From positions 18,949,001 to 19,013,000 of the forward strand of contig CM050659.1 in NCBI GenBank assembly GCA_027574665.1: 64,000 bases of DNA. Direction: 5' to 3'. The notes below the pieces were generated by a model that was not told where the DNA came from, searched no databases, and saw nothing but the letters and a program-made list of their open reading frames with translations. This stretch comes from Rhynochetos jubatus. Taxonomy: Eukaryota > Chordata > Aves > Eurypygiformes > Rhynochetidae. A program made the position numbers and the translations under genes. Shown here piece after piece: positions 12,101 through 24,200 of the stretch; positions within the stretch are counted from its first letter, which is position 1, and every line of letters begins with the position of its first letter.

Positions 12101-15100
12101 AAGAACGTTAACAAAGCACAGGGACAGGGCTCTGCATAAAGAGTCTGACACACATTATCACAGTGTACCAAGGCAGAGCCTTTGCTTCCCCTTGCAAAAC
12201 ATGGGGGAGTGAGGGGAAGTGTGACAGCAGCACAGGAGAGCACCACCCAAGGCAGCTTTTTAAACAGCCCCAGCGCTTTAGCTGGACCCAGCACCTCAAA
12301 GGCTGGGATGGACCCCTTTCCCAGTGTTTTATGGCCTGCACTGAGCCCTGTGCTACTTTGGCTAAATCCCTACTGGTACCCAAGCCAATCGTTTAAAACA
12401 TAAGTCAGTTCGTTCCAAAGTAGCTTTCATTCAGAAAACAAACTAATTCCTACAGGTTGAAGGACAGCATGAGGATTTGGGGAAGCAGTTCCAATGCCTC
12501 ATTTGTCCAGAAAGACAAACACTTCATGTCAAACTCCAAATTTCATCCCAAACTACTCTCAGGCTAAAAACATCACTGTTACTGCAATCAGTGTCTTAGA
12601 CTCATTCTAACTGCCAATAATCACAGCGAAAGCAGCATATAAAATTTGTAAAGCCTGCGAAGTATTAATAGTTGCACTAATCCACCTGGGAACACAACAC
12701 AGGGCTGAAACCACAGGTTGAGGAATATAATCTGGATATATCAAGTGCAGAGACCTAACTGAAGAGTGGCAAGAAAGAATTTGTTGGGGGAAAAAAAAAA
12801 ATCCCTGTTCCTCAAAAATCAGATGGAGATCCCCCAGGAAAAGAAGAGATCATATGCCACATGAAAAAAGCTTCATCTGCCCAGCCTTTGTAATCTCTCT
12901 CAGACTTCCAAGTTTGTTTTAACTGCATTAGACGCTGGAGGATTTGAGAAAAAAAAAAAAAACCAACACCCTAGTGTATATCAATGTAAACTGATTTTGC
13001 TTTGTCCATGCAATCCCCCTGCATTCATCAGGACTCACTCTTAGCCCTTTTGCTAGATCTGATCACATCCTCCTCCTGTAAGGCAGACTTATTTTCCAAC
13101 TATGAATTCCTTCTCACAGACATTGTTACCAATTTCAAAGGAGGAAAAGAGTCAATATGGGATGGAAATGCTAACTGAAAGCCAATAGGAACTGTGTGCC
13201 CTGGAAAATGCACATTTCCACCAGAGTAATGAGAGCTACAACCTTTAGGAGAGAGAAAAGGAGAAAGACTGAATTGCCAGCTTCACTTTTGAACTATTTT
13301 CCCCCCCTCTGCTGACCAGGACTTACCCATACAATTAACTATCAGCACTTGCATCTTAAGCCTCAAGATACAACTTCGCTTGCCTTTCGCTGCGCATTTT
13401 CCCTTTCTGTAATCCCAAACCGTACGCAAGAATAGAGCCCTCTACAGTCTGCTGATGCAAAACATTATCAAAAACCACTGCTCAGTTTTTGCAGCAGAAA
13501 ATTTTGTTCCATTCCTTAGCAGGGAGATTGTCCAAGGAACACCAGAATCTATCTTCATGGTGGTTTAAAGCACAAATACTAACGTGGATTGTCCCATTCT
13601 CTCCTCCCATTATAGTCTGCTCCAACAGAATATGTCATGAAGCAATAAAAAATATTTTAAATACTACCAAATCTTTCAACAGGGAGCAACTACAGAAACA
13701 AACCTCAGGTGGCTTACATGAAAACTGAGTACATCAAGTTCCCAAGGAGCATTTACTGTCAGATTTCTAGCTGAACAATTTTTAAAAGCCAATGTTTCTT
13801 TCTGTATTTCTCATCTTTATGTGTTAATATATAAACAATATAGCTAATCCAACAGGAAGAGGACCTTTTTCCTCTTGCCATAATTAGACAGGAAAAGGTT
13901 CTTAATTCCTTTTTCAATATTTCATGTTTATACTTCTGAAGGAGAAAAATATGACCAATTTTCACCGATTTGGAATTTCAGCTAGGACTGATTTTTTGCA
14001 CTTCTCTACTCAGAATGGCACTTCAGTCTCAAGGCATAAGCATTTTGTTGAGTGCTGCTGCTGAAATACAACAAAGACAGAATTTCACAGTACCCACTAG
14101 ACTCAGCTCACTTGGGAAAGGTGGAGGGGAGGGCTCAGCGTGGCACTTACTTTTTACTTTTCAGGCAACCGTAGAATCCAGCCATGGTCCTTCCCAGGAG
14201 GCGTGTGTGCATTTAATTCATCCTTGTGTGTGGATGCCAGCACAAAGATTCTGCAGCTTCGTAGCCTGCTCACCAAATGCCCACACGCGCACACAAGAAA
14301 GCCAGCATGCCGACGCAATTACTAGCCAGATAAAGTTCCTGATCTGAGGCCCTCAGACTCTGCTGAACTGGGTCCAAGGAGGGCTGTGCCTGTTCCATAA
14401 ATGGTTATGAATTGTTAACTCCCCCTTTTCCTGTCTCCTTCCAGCTCTTGGTAAGCACAGCATCCTAAGTGTAAAATACCATATGGCATTTGATTCTTTC
14501 TGCCTGTGGGACTAATGAAAGGCTTGGTTGTAATTAGGATGTGAAGAAGCCCTCAGGAGATTAATTGTTATTGTTATGTTTCAGACTGAGAAAGGCTACA
14601 GAAAAAACTTGCAACATCTTTGGAAAAACCACTAAAAGCTGTAGTCATTCTCCAGCACATAAGGGGTGCACAGGACCTTCCAGAACAGGCATTATCCCAT
14701 CTCAACTGTAAATCACAATCTATTCTAACAAGCTATTCTTCACATGAACAGAAAAAAAAAAAAAAAACAACCCACCAAACATCCCTGCAATATTGTACGT
14801 TCAGGCAAAAAGCTCTGGAGTTCAAAGTAGCCAGCACACCCATATGAGAAAAATACTGCCTGGTGATGTCCTCTGACAATACACAAACAGTTGTTACTCA
14901 CTACTACAACTAAGGAGGCTCCCGCTGGGTGTGGAAGGAGGAAAATGGCTATGGTTTGATGCTCGGGAACATCAACCTCCAGCAGCTTCATGCACAAGGG
15001 TGACCCAAGCCCTGGGGACAGACAACACAGTTGCACACATTTCTGACATTACATTGCATTAAATTCATATGGAAATGAATGCACATCATGGCTGTTAATG

Positions 15101-15771
15101 ACCTCTGTTGAGGTAAAAGCAGAGATGAGAGGCAAGACATTGCTTGTGCTGCCTGCACACAACTAGGGAGTATCAGCGGTCAGTAACAGTGTTAGCCTGT
15201 TCCTGGAGTCCCACGTCTTGGTAAGAAGCTCAGTTCTTAATTAAAAAACACACATGCATATTAAATGTAGTAAGTTCATAACTCTCATAATTGCAAAGGA
15301 AAGATTTACACTCATTCCTAAAGGATCAGAAGAAAACCACGTTTCCTTGTATTTCTCAGCTAGCGCATAATATTTGAATACTGGGCTATGGCAAGCCGGT
15401 AAGAGGGAGTATTATATGAGTAGTTCTGTATGAGTTCCTCTTAAAGGCATTGAATAGGAAAACCAGATCTAAGGTGAAGCAGTTCTTCTGGAATACTAGG
15501 AAAAACATATTTTATTTTAACACCTTTGCCATGAGAGAGACATGAGGTTTGAGTAATGCACCTCTGATGAGGAATCCTATAGCTGACTCAGCTATAGCAG
15601 TTTCATAACGGTGCAGAACTTAAAAAATAGAGAAATGGAGTTGTCCGCTCATAGGTTTAAATCAAGTCCCCTGCGCAATGAAAAGCCATGACACAAATAA
15701 TAAATGACAGCAAGTGCAAGGGCCATCACAAACAGGAACCAAAACACATTCTAGTCTAGTTTCCCACTTAC

Positions 15772-15863
15772 CAGGAAAGAGAAAGCCTCTACACACAGCC
15801 AACTTCCATGCCATCCACAGAAGAACCGCAAATCGAACCTGACCTCAAGCAGGTACACTTTCT
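15772..15863 (-). other. Candidate orphan spliced exon, minus strand (92 bp)
   Basis: A textbook acceptor (gctttgtctttcccaag) is followed, 92 bp later, by a strong donor (TTTCCTG then gtaagtggg) on the minus strand. One frame is open throughout. It gives a hydrophobic and aromatic peptide containing KVYLLEVRFDLRFF and ending in CVEAFSFL, unlike any family I recognise. The exon lies on the same strand as, and downstream of, the CpG-island first exon ending at 28840. It may therefore be a 5'UTR, lncRNA or coding exon of that gene. Chance occurrence cannot be excluded. Confidence 0.35.
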
Positions 15864-17110
15864 CTTGGGAAAGACAAAGCAAAAATGCAGTGACACTAGT
15901 TGAAGTTTCACCCAAACAAGTTTTGCTGCTGTCCTGAATCACAGCATCTGTCACCATGACTTTGCACTGAACTCTTAACAGAAAAAGGCTGGAAAGCATT
16001 AGTCTCCACCCATGAGAGAAACCCACAGAGGGGGGAAAAAAAAAGTCAAAATCAAGGCTCCAGTTGTTGGGTAACAACCACCAAAAAAGAATACCTGGAG
16101 ATTACTAGAGAAACCTTTCAACTGGCTTATCGCACTAAAACCTGGACATAGGATTGCACCTGAAATCTGCCTGGCATTTAGTTTAGAAAATGCTGCCAAC
16201 GGAAACGTGTATAGTAAGAAAAGAAGGAGACCTCATGAGAAATACGCATTTGTATTTAAAAGCAAGAAAGATCCTATGGCCTTCCAGTGGGAAGGCCCAA
16301 TCCCTAAAGCCAGTAGAAGGGTGCAATCCTGACAGCTTTGGAAGAATTTCATCACTTGAACTGCTGTAGAACACTTGAGCTTCCAAAGATCAGATTTTTT
16401 GCTAACATGAAGCAGATTCCCTGTCTCTTAACCTCCTCAGATGGTCTGCCTTTGGAATATGTTTCATTATTCTTTTTTTCTTTCATGTATTTTTGTCTTG
16501 AAGTTCCTTGAACAGACAAATCTTCCCCTGTTGAGTTCCATTTAGGTCAAACATAGCCCTGTTCCCAGGAACTGGCAGTTTAGCAACACACATTGCACCA
16601 TCTAGAAACCCCCTCACTTTCCAAGCAGCACAGACTAGTAAACAGTCATTAAAATTAATTACCCTACCTCAGGATTTAAGCCTTTTTGATTCTCTATCTT
16701 CAAATCAGTCTCCGAGCCACTTCATGGCAGCATTTATTATTGACTGCTCTGCCTCTTTATCACTAGCACAGCTCCAAATGGCTCCACACTCAGCAGTTTG
16801 GGTACAGATCTGAAATCTTAGATGTTGATAAACAACACGGCTCTTAAGTCCGCAGGTGAATCAGTGCAAATAAGCAGTTATGTGCTGTACCCCAGGTCTT
16901 ACAGCCAAACAGTCATGGCGCTGACATTACTTCTTCACTTGTCTAGTGCTAAAGCGAATGGGCTGCTCTAGTGCCAGTTAATTAATGAAAGCTGCTTTCA
17001 GCTTGGAAAGTAGGTGAACACCAAATAACCACCAAATACAGGCTTTGGTAAAGTGAAGATGGTTCTTTAAAGATAGGGAAAACAGCAAGTTTAGACACCT
17101 GGAAGTTGAA

Positions 17111-17500
17111 TCAGACCTGGATTTCCTCTAAAGTTTGTGGCTTGATTGAAATGGCCCAGTTTAGGCCCACTTTCATTTGAGAATCATGGCTTTCCCCACT
17201 GACTTCCTCAAACTCACTGTCACTGCTTTCCCTCAACAGCCCATCCCTGGAGCAGCCCCCTGCGATCACTGCACATCCAATCCGCCTCAGATCTTCTGAG
17301 GCCGGAGGCAGAACCAGCAGTCCAGGTGGCAAGCTGCCCTGAGCAGCGGTACCAGCAGCGATGAGGCAGCAGCAGAGCTCCCAGCGCCTGGTAAACTGCC
17401 CAACAACTTTGCTAATTTCTCCAAAGGGAATGAGGGAGGCAAGTCTGAGCAAGGCCAGGCAACCCAACCATTGAGAAATGCTTGCACCAAAATACAGCAC
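17111..17500 (-). other. 129-codon minus-strand ORF with an acidic, coding-like C-terminus
   Basis: The first half resembles translated noncoding sequence. The C-terminal third reads like real protein: an acidic serine-rich stretch (RESSDSEFEEVSGESHDSQ) followed by KVGLNWAISIKPQTLEE and a stop. A possible acceptor (ctccggcctcag, 17297-17308 by complement) lies just upstream of a DLRRIGC-type segment. A 3'-terminal exon or a retropseudogene remnant is therefore possible. I do not recognise the family. An adjacent A15 tract (about 17528-17542) lies on the far side, not at the expected 3' end for a retrocopy of this ORF. Confidence 0.25.
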
Positions 17501-19684
17501 CTAAAATCAGCAAGTTGGTTGTTGTGCAAAAAAAAAAAAAAACCCAAAAGGCCTCTTCAGTGTAAGCAACCAAAAGAAACTAGCAATCCAATGGGGAAAC
17601 TCAAAGTGAGCTGAAAAACACTGGCATGTTTCCACTGCCACTTCCTACACGTATACACGTACGCAGGGTACACGCCAGCAGCCTGACAGCAGAGGTGTTA
17701 GGAGCTACACACACAACCAGCAATTCAAAATATGGTTTGTGTCCGACAGATCTACTGTTTGTCTTGCAGCCTCTTGCAACTAGATGTCTAAGGGCTGTGT
17801 CCTCGCCTCCCCGGCTCTCAGCGAACACTTCACACTTAGCAAAACGTCCGTTGGTGGCTTGCATGCACGCAGGACACACACAGAGTGCAGTGCAGCAGGG
17901 ATGAACCAGATGTCACACTGCTAGGAAATCCCATGGCACGCAAACTGTGTTTAAACAGAGAGGTTTGATTTATATTTATTTTCAGAAAGGGATGAAAGTT
18001 TCGTGTGAATTTTTCCACCAAACTAATGTAGGGGTAAGGAGTAGAAATCCTACAGCAGACTGATAGCCCGTAGCATTTCAGATTTCCTGTATATTTTGGT
18101 GCCTGAACCGACTCCTTGTTCACAAGACAGACTTTGGTCTCTCATTTTTAGCCTGTAGCCTCTACCAAAATGCAGTCTCCTTCCCTCTCTCCTAGTCACT
18201 GTAACACAGTCACATTTTGACTGCATTCCTCTAAGTTTTGCTGTTGTGAAAAACAGTGTCTATTTTTCAGGCGAGAATTCACAGGAGGTTTGCAGCTCCC
18301 CCTACTACCGCTGTGATGGGCTGAGCTGTCACATACTGATCTGTATGCACTTGGGTGTTAGAGAATGAAGATGCTGTGTATCTCTTACATGCACATTGCA
18401 TTTGTACCTCTAGCAGTATTTTGCACTTTTCAGTTACTCGGTCTCTCTCCACCTTTCGCAGGTACTGTCAGCCTGAGCACCACGTGCCCTCCTGCATCCC
18501 CTAATGCAGTTGCACCTTTGAGCTGCACAGACCCTCCCCTCCTTCTAGGGCAGGGCTGCACACCCTCAAAAAACTGACATTTTATATTCATTTCACTCTG
18601 AAAAAGTAACCCTGTCAGCGTCTGGACATCAAATGAAGTATCTGGGGCAAATCCAGCAGAATCCAAGTCTTACCTTCCAGTTTTCATGTCTTTACCACTG
18701 AGCAATGAAGCCTAGGTTAATGGAGAACTTTCAGACTAGATTTTATGCTGCACCTCATCTTGCCCAGATACTTATAAAAACGTGCTGTTCCAGCTGAACT
18801 CCTTCAGCACTCCTTCCATTATAACCTGGAATAAACCCGGCACAGAAATCTAACCATAACATTGCAGGTCGCTCTTCCCGTACCACAATTCTCTCTGCAT
18901 TTGGCATGTTGACCTATGTGCTAACGTAAACGTGACTCTCAGGAAACACTTTCCTGAAGCAGAAATGGATTCAGCTTTTTTACAAGTGAGATTCCCAGGC
19001 TGGCAAATGGGCCTGGCTTGGAAATTTTCAGTGAAAATCCTTCAATACTAAAGAAACAACTCAACATGCATCACTCTTAAAAGCTGCAGTATCAGAGCTT
19101 TAAACAAACAGGGTTGGAATCAAACACAGCACTCTGCAGAAAACAAAGAAGTGGAGATAAGAGGATTTCTGCCTTGCACAGTTTATACATCCGTGATTAA
19201 TATTAGGAGGAAAATGAGGGGCAAAGCCTATCTCGGAAACTGAAAGCAGAGGGTAGTCTCTAACTGTGCACTGTAGCAGTCTTTTATTCATGTATATAAG
19301 CCTGAAGAATTTGCCATGCTATTTGCTCTGGAGCCTAATTACTGTATGTTGCTCTAATGGTGTCTATTTTTACTCTTTGTGTAAAACGTGTGGGATTTGG
19401 GGGGATTTTTTTTTGTTGTTATTCCCTGTTAGAGGTCTTCCTGCAGCTCCTTCAATAAAAAGAGTATTTCAAAGAAAGCAGCAGTACATATAATCTCCCT
19501 GATTTCAGTGTTTGGTGATTCTGAGTCAGAATCCTTTCTTGCAGTTCACCACAAACACGCTGTCATCACCTCTGAAGAAGGCGTGAAGATAAACTTCGGT
19601 ACGTGGTATCCAGTGTATTACTGAATTCTAAAATATGGTCCGAAAGATACTGGAATGCTACATCTGTCCTTTGTGTCCCCACAG

Positions 19685-19746
19685 TCAAACGTGAACTCTC
19701 ACTGGATTACCTGGAGATGAAGGTCAGGCCACGTGTCATTCAAAAG
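19685..19746 (+). other. Exon-like segment, plus strand (62 bp)
   Basis: A strong acceptor (ctttgtgtccccacag) and a good donor (CAAAAG then gtaatt) bracket 62 bp. In one frame it reads KRELSLDYLEMKVRPRVIQK, with coding-like composition. The strand is opposite to the other orphan exons. No neighbouring exon was found, so it may be a lone exon of an unannotated transcript or chance. Confidence 0.25.
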
Positions 19747-21169
19747 GTAATTTCCCCTCGATTTGCAACAGGATCACAGATGTAACCTCAGGCTTCAGTG
19801 TCATAAAATACCAATTGCCAAACAAATAATGGAGATAAAGAGATAGAAGTGTTTGTTTGACATTTTACAAACCTACAAGGATTGATTTGCATATAAATAT
19901 GTCATTTATGTATAAAGTAACAGCATCCCTATATACATAAACAATATAGCCAGGATGTGCTGCCTCTCACGTATCTGCTTTCTTCATCCAAGATCATAAA
20001 TCTAAAATCTAAGATTTTAATGAGTCTGAATGAAAAGCAGATTATTTTTGACACAGTGGAAGAGCTTGGTATTTCCTGTGAAAATACTAGCACGGTCAAT
20101 ATTTTATATACTGGGAAACTGTGGTTCTTTTGTCTAAGGGTGGGTAGTGCAGAAGCTGAACAAAGGAGCTCTATTTCTACACATTCTGACTTAAGAAAAT
20201 ACCATGTTAAAAAATACTAAGCTCCAACAACAAAACTTTTCCTTCTCGGTATCCAGGCAGGCAGCAATACACAAGACCATTTGGAAAGAAATGTGAGAAC
20301 ATAGTATGTAGCTACAGGCACATGGACTCGTGCCTAGTCTAGATGTTGAACATCAGAGGTAACAGTTATGGAGTCTAAACAAATATCCTGAGACATGTGA
20401 ATAATGAATTGAGTTTTCTACACCCCATTCTTCCTAAATTCCCCTCTAGGGATAGATCCAGTCAATGTCCTTGCAAAACTCTGGCCAAGCTCCCTTGGAG
20501 ACAGATCAGACCGACGTTGCCACTAATGCCTGTGCTGTGAAGAGCAATCAACTTTAATGACTTCCCATGTATATTAGTTCTGCACTAACGAAGGGCCTAC
20601 CTCTTCAACAGAATTACCCCTGATTTGTTTGTACAGGTATAAGCAAGAGGAGAAACAGGGACTCACACATCTGGAATAATATTCCTAAAACCATCAACAT
20701 CCTGAATTTCAACTGCAACGGAAATAAATATTCAAAAGCGAAAGTCATCTCTGATACCATCTTGCTGGCTGTTGGCTGAAGTAATAATACAGGAAATCAC
20801 GGAAGCGCAGCTCTGGGGAAAAGGCTGTCTGACTCCAGTGCCTGCAAACACAAGGCTAAAGATAAAGTGACCATTAACCTTCAGAGAAGGGCAGTGAGGT
20901 CCCAGAATGTCCTGCCTGCAGGCTTTATTGCTCCAAGGGGACCAGAAAAATAAAAGTCAAAACTGCATACTCCTGACATTTAACATATATTAGTATGGGC
21001 AGTGGTCACATCTCGCTTTCTTTGTTAGCTTTCCTCTGTGTAAAGGCACAAATACAGTACCTGTAGAAAACACTGAGTAATAATAAATTCACTCCTACCA
21101 CTTCATATCTGCAAGGCTAATCACAAGAGCCAACCCGTGTCCCTCTGCACAGAATATAATATTACTCCA

Positions 21170-21290
21170 TACTGCAGTCACAGCTGGAAGAACTGAGGCA
21201 GAGTAATTCAGTGACTGTTCCAGAATTCATAAACTGCAACTGAACCCAAATTTCCTGGTGCCTGGAACTCTGTTTGAGGGTCTTTCCCCA
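21170..21290 (-). repeat. MIR-like SINE relic (reverse orientation)
   Basis: The segment reads gaactgaggcagagtaattc, then cagtgactgttccagaattc, then ctgaacccaaatttcctggt. It follows the reverse complement of the MIR core (ctgaggcacagagaggttaa, gtgacttgcccaaggtcaca, gaacccaggtctgtctg). It is strongly diverged, and the boundaries are approximate. Confidence 0.5.
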
Positions 21291-24200
21291 TCCTCCCTCA
21301 CTCAATAAGGACAGCCAGAAAGATCCTACAAGAATAGGCACCCTATAAATACCCAAGATAAGTTGAAGCTCACTAGCCAGCCTCCAGCTGTGGGAACCCT
21401 TACAGAAGCACTGGCATCAAAACGCTGAGTTAAATTAGAAATCAATGACTGCACTACATGATTTGGGCCAGCCTGTCCAGAGTTTTAAAATCATCACATA
21501 ATAAAAAATACCTTATACTGAGCCAATTTCATCAGAACAGACCCATAGCACAACAGAGTCCTTACACAGCAGCCCAACACATTACTCAGATTCAAGTTCT
21601 GGGAATCTTTAAATATCCCAGTGTGTTCCCAATTCTCTCTTAAATATGCTGGAGCTGTTCCCATCATAATGGGAAGGGAAAATATCTAATAAATATCCAG
21701 AGGCAGGAAATAAGCTAAATGCAGAAGAATTTTACCTAAAACTTGCATAAGCTACAGTTCTGTATCACTATGTCCCATCATCACAGGCTTAAACTGAATC
21801 TCTGATGGTCCTTCCCATTTCAAACAGAGCTGGACATCCCCTTAAGTAATGCACTGAGCTGATGGGTCTATCACCCCAAGATCAGCAGCATCTGAAAAAG
21901 CTCCAGTTTAGAGTCATGACAAACTTCAGTCCATTGCTTTAGTATCCTTCTGCTTTACCATGGGGATTCGGGGATACCTACAGCTTTCCTAGGATAAATG
22001 CCACTCAGCCTCCCCACTCCAGCTCCTATTGCTAGCCTTTGAACAGAGCATACTTGAGATCTGCTGGTACTGGCTTCCGGTGTTGACTCCTTGCTACCAA
22101 GCAGTTGCTTCCATCTAGGTAGTTTCCATACAGCGAAATACCAGCCGACACTGCAGGTCTGAACCGGGAGAGGAGCAGTTAACACCGCGCACCATGTAGC
22201 TGAAACGTCACCTACCCCTTCTTACTGGTTTTATCTACCTACACCAAGAACACAAACGCAGACTCTGTCATGAAGCAGCTCCTTTGGATATAACACAGGG
22301 GCTGATATAACTGATACTGTCTGGCACGGTACTGAGTCCTCAAGTGCCTCTGCGTGTTGCCCAGAGGTAGGCTAGTGTGAAATCTGAAGATGGGCTGTTT
22401 GTTCTGCCCTCAGAGAGCTCCCTTTGGCCATGAAAATACTAAGCAAGCTTTCCATCTACTGAGGACTACTTATACGTAAGGTGTATAACACTACATAGTA
22501 TTTAAAAGCAACTAAAGGTTGATGAGCTGTTACAAGGTGGATTTGCTCTGCTTTCTTGATACACAATACCTACATTGTAGTATTTTCTCACTGTGGATGA
22601 GAATTCTTATTTCACGAAGGCAACTGCAGCCAAATACAAACGCTAAATGCTAATAATACTTAGGCATTTTTTCCCTAGACGATGCAAAGTTTTCTCACCA
22701 TGAATTCATAAGTAATTGCTAAATATAATGGGATATTGGTAAAAAGCATCCAAAGGAAATGCCATTGGATGTTGCAGAATAACCACTCGTCATCAGTAAA
22801 AATGGTTATCAGCGATGATATGATCAAGCTTGTATTTTGATCAGAATCAGTTGCAAAACCACCGAATACGTTATCTCTGGAGAGTGCCATACACACTACG
22901 GATGTAACACCCTTTCCACCAAAGTGAAAACCTGTTCAAAAGCTGAAATACTTTTCCTTTGGAGGAACGAGGGCACATGATTGTGCTAACGCTCTATAAC
23001 ACATAGTAGAATAAAGTCTAAGTCACACCCTATGACTGTTCTTATCCCTCTTGTAACCGCAGAATGAAGAGCAATGGCCACAGTTTGAGGGCCAGTAGAG
23101 CAGAAGAAATCACCAGAATCAGAGCATGTAAATTGCTAGTATTCCTTTTTTTCCCTCTAATCCAATCAACAAGAGTTGTGGTGGTATTGTTTATAACATA
23201 GTTTCTTCAGACTCATCACAATAATAATGGCTGGCTTGCTCCCTCTTTTCATCTTTCCGCTATTTAACATGATTTTACACTGCTTCGCATTAAAAAGATA
23301 ATATAAAATCATTTGCATAGCCTAGAAGCTTGGCAAATCAACTAAAGCAAGAACTTCAGAGATACATGATACTCTTTCCTGCACTCAGATTTCTTGCTTT
23401 AAGCTGATTTATTGTAAGAACCTCAACATTTTAATGTATTTTCTTGTACAGTAAGGTATCATTTTTAATTATTGCAGAACCCACAGCTTTAACTCTAAAT
23501 AAATCCACTCTTCAATCAGCACACTAGCAACAAAGTGACAACACATGAAAGATAGATCAAAGAAAAGAAAATAAGCATTAACAAAATAAATGCTTGAAGA
23601 AGTACACACTGAGAGTTAACAACAGGTGTATAAACAGGCTAGTGTTGATCTGCTCACTCTTGAACTCCTAAGAGGGCAAAAACACTCGCATTGTGGGTTT
23701 GAAATTTACTCTGCTGAGGAATAGCTGCGTGCTACGTCTCTTTCTAAGGAGAAAAATCTTTAAAAATTTAACATGTGTAAATAAGGTCTGTCTTAATATC
23801 TGCAAAGAAAGAACAAAGGATTTTGGAAAAACTGTCTTTAGTATTATACACAAGACAATTCTCAAATGGCATCTCCAGTTGCTTTTACTCTCCTAATGCA
23901 CACGCTTTCTCTGCCCCATTCTCTGCACCATTGTGTTCACATCTCCCTTTGTTTTTAACTAAAATTTAAAGAGTCAATTATATAAATCCACAAGCTCCGT
24001 AAGAGGTGTTAAATCATTTGCCAGCAGACTTGAATATAATGCATAGGCTGAAAAAGCAACAAAATCAAGCAAGCACCATTCCTACACGCTCCCCACATGT
24101 AGTGTGTTCCTGGGTAGTTGTACTATGAGTCTGTAGTTTGCATTTGTAGAGAAGCTCTTGGATCATTTCTCAAATGTCAGGTAAACCACACAGCCTGCCT

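Larger units (their letters stand above)
5256..15771. other. Long stretch without a supported gene
   Basis: No gene was recognised. The stretch holds a MIR-like SINE relic near 6.3 kb, a 37-bp tandem duplication with a homeodomain-type palindrome near 9.08 kb, and several homopolymer A runs (near 12.79, 12.95 and 14.75 kb). Open frames of up to 125 codons exist on both strands but overlap one another, lack family motifs and are not flanked by convincing splice sites. Confidence 0.5.

Noticed and set aside
14752..14767. A16 run considered as a retrotransposon or retropseudogene tail
   Set aside because: No element or coding sequence and no target duplication was found on the 5' side. The A15 run at 17528-17542 is similarly uninformative.
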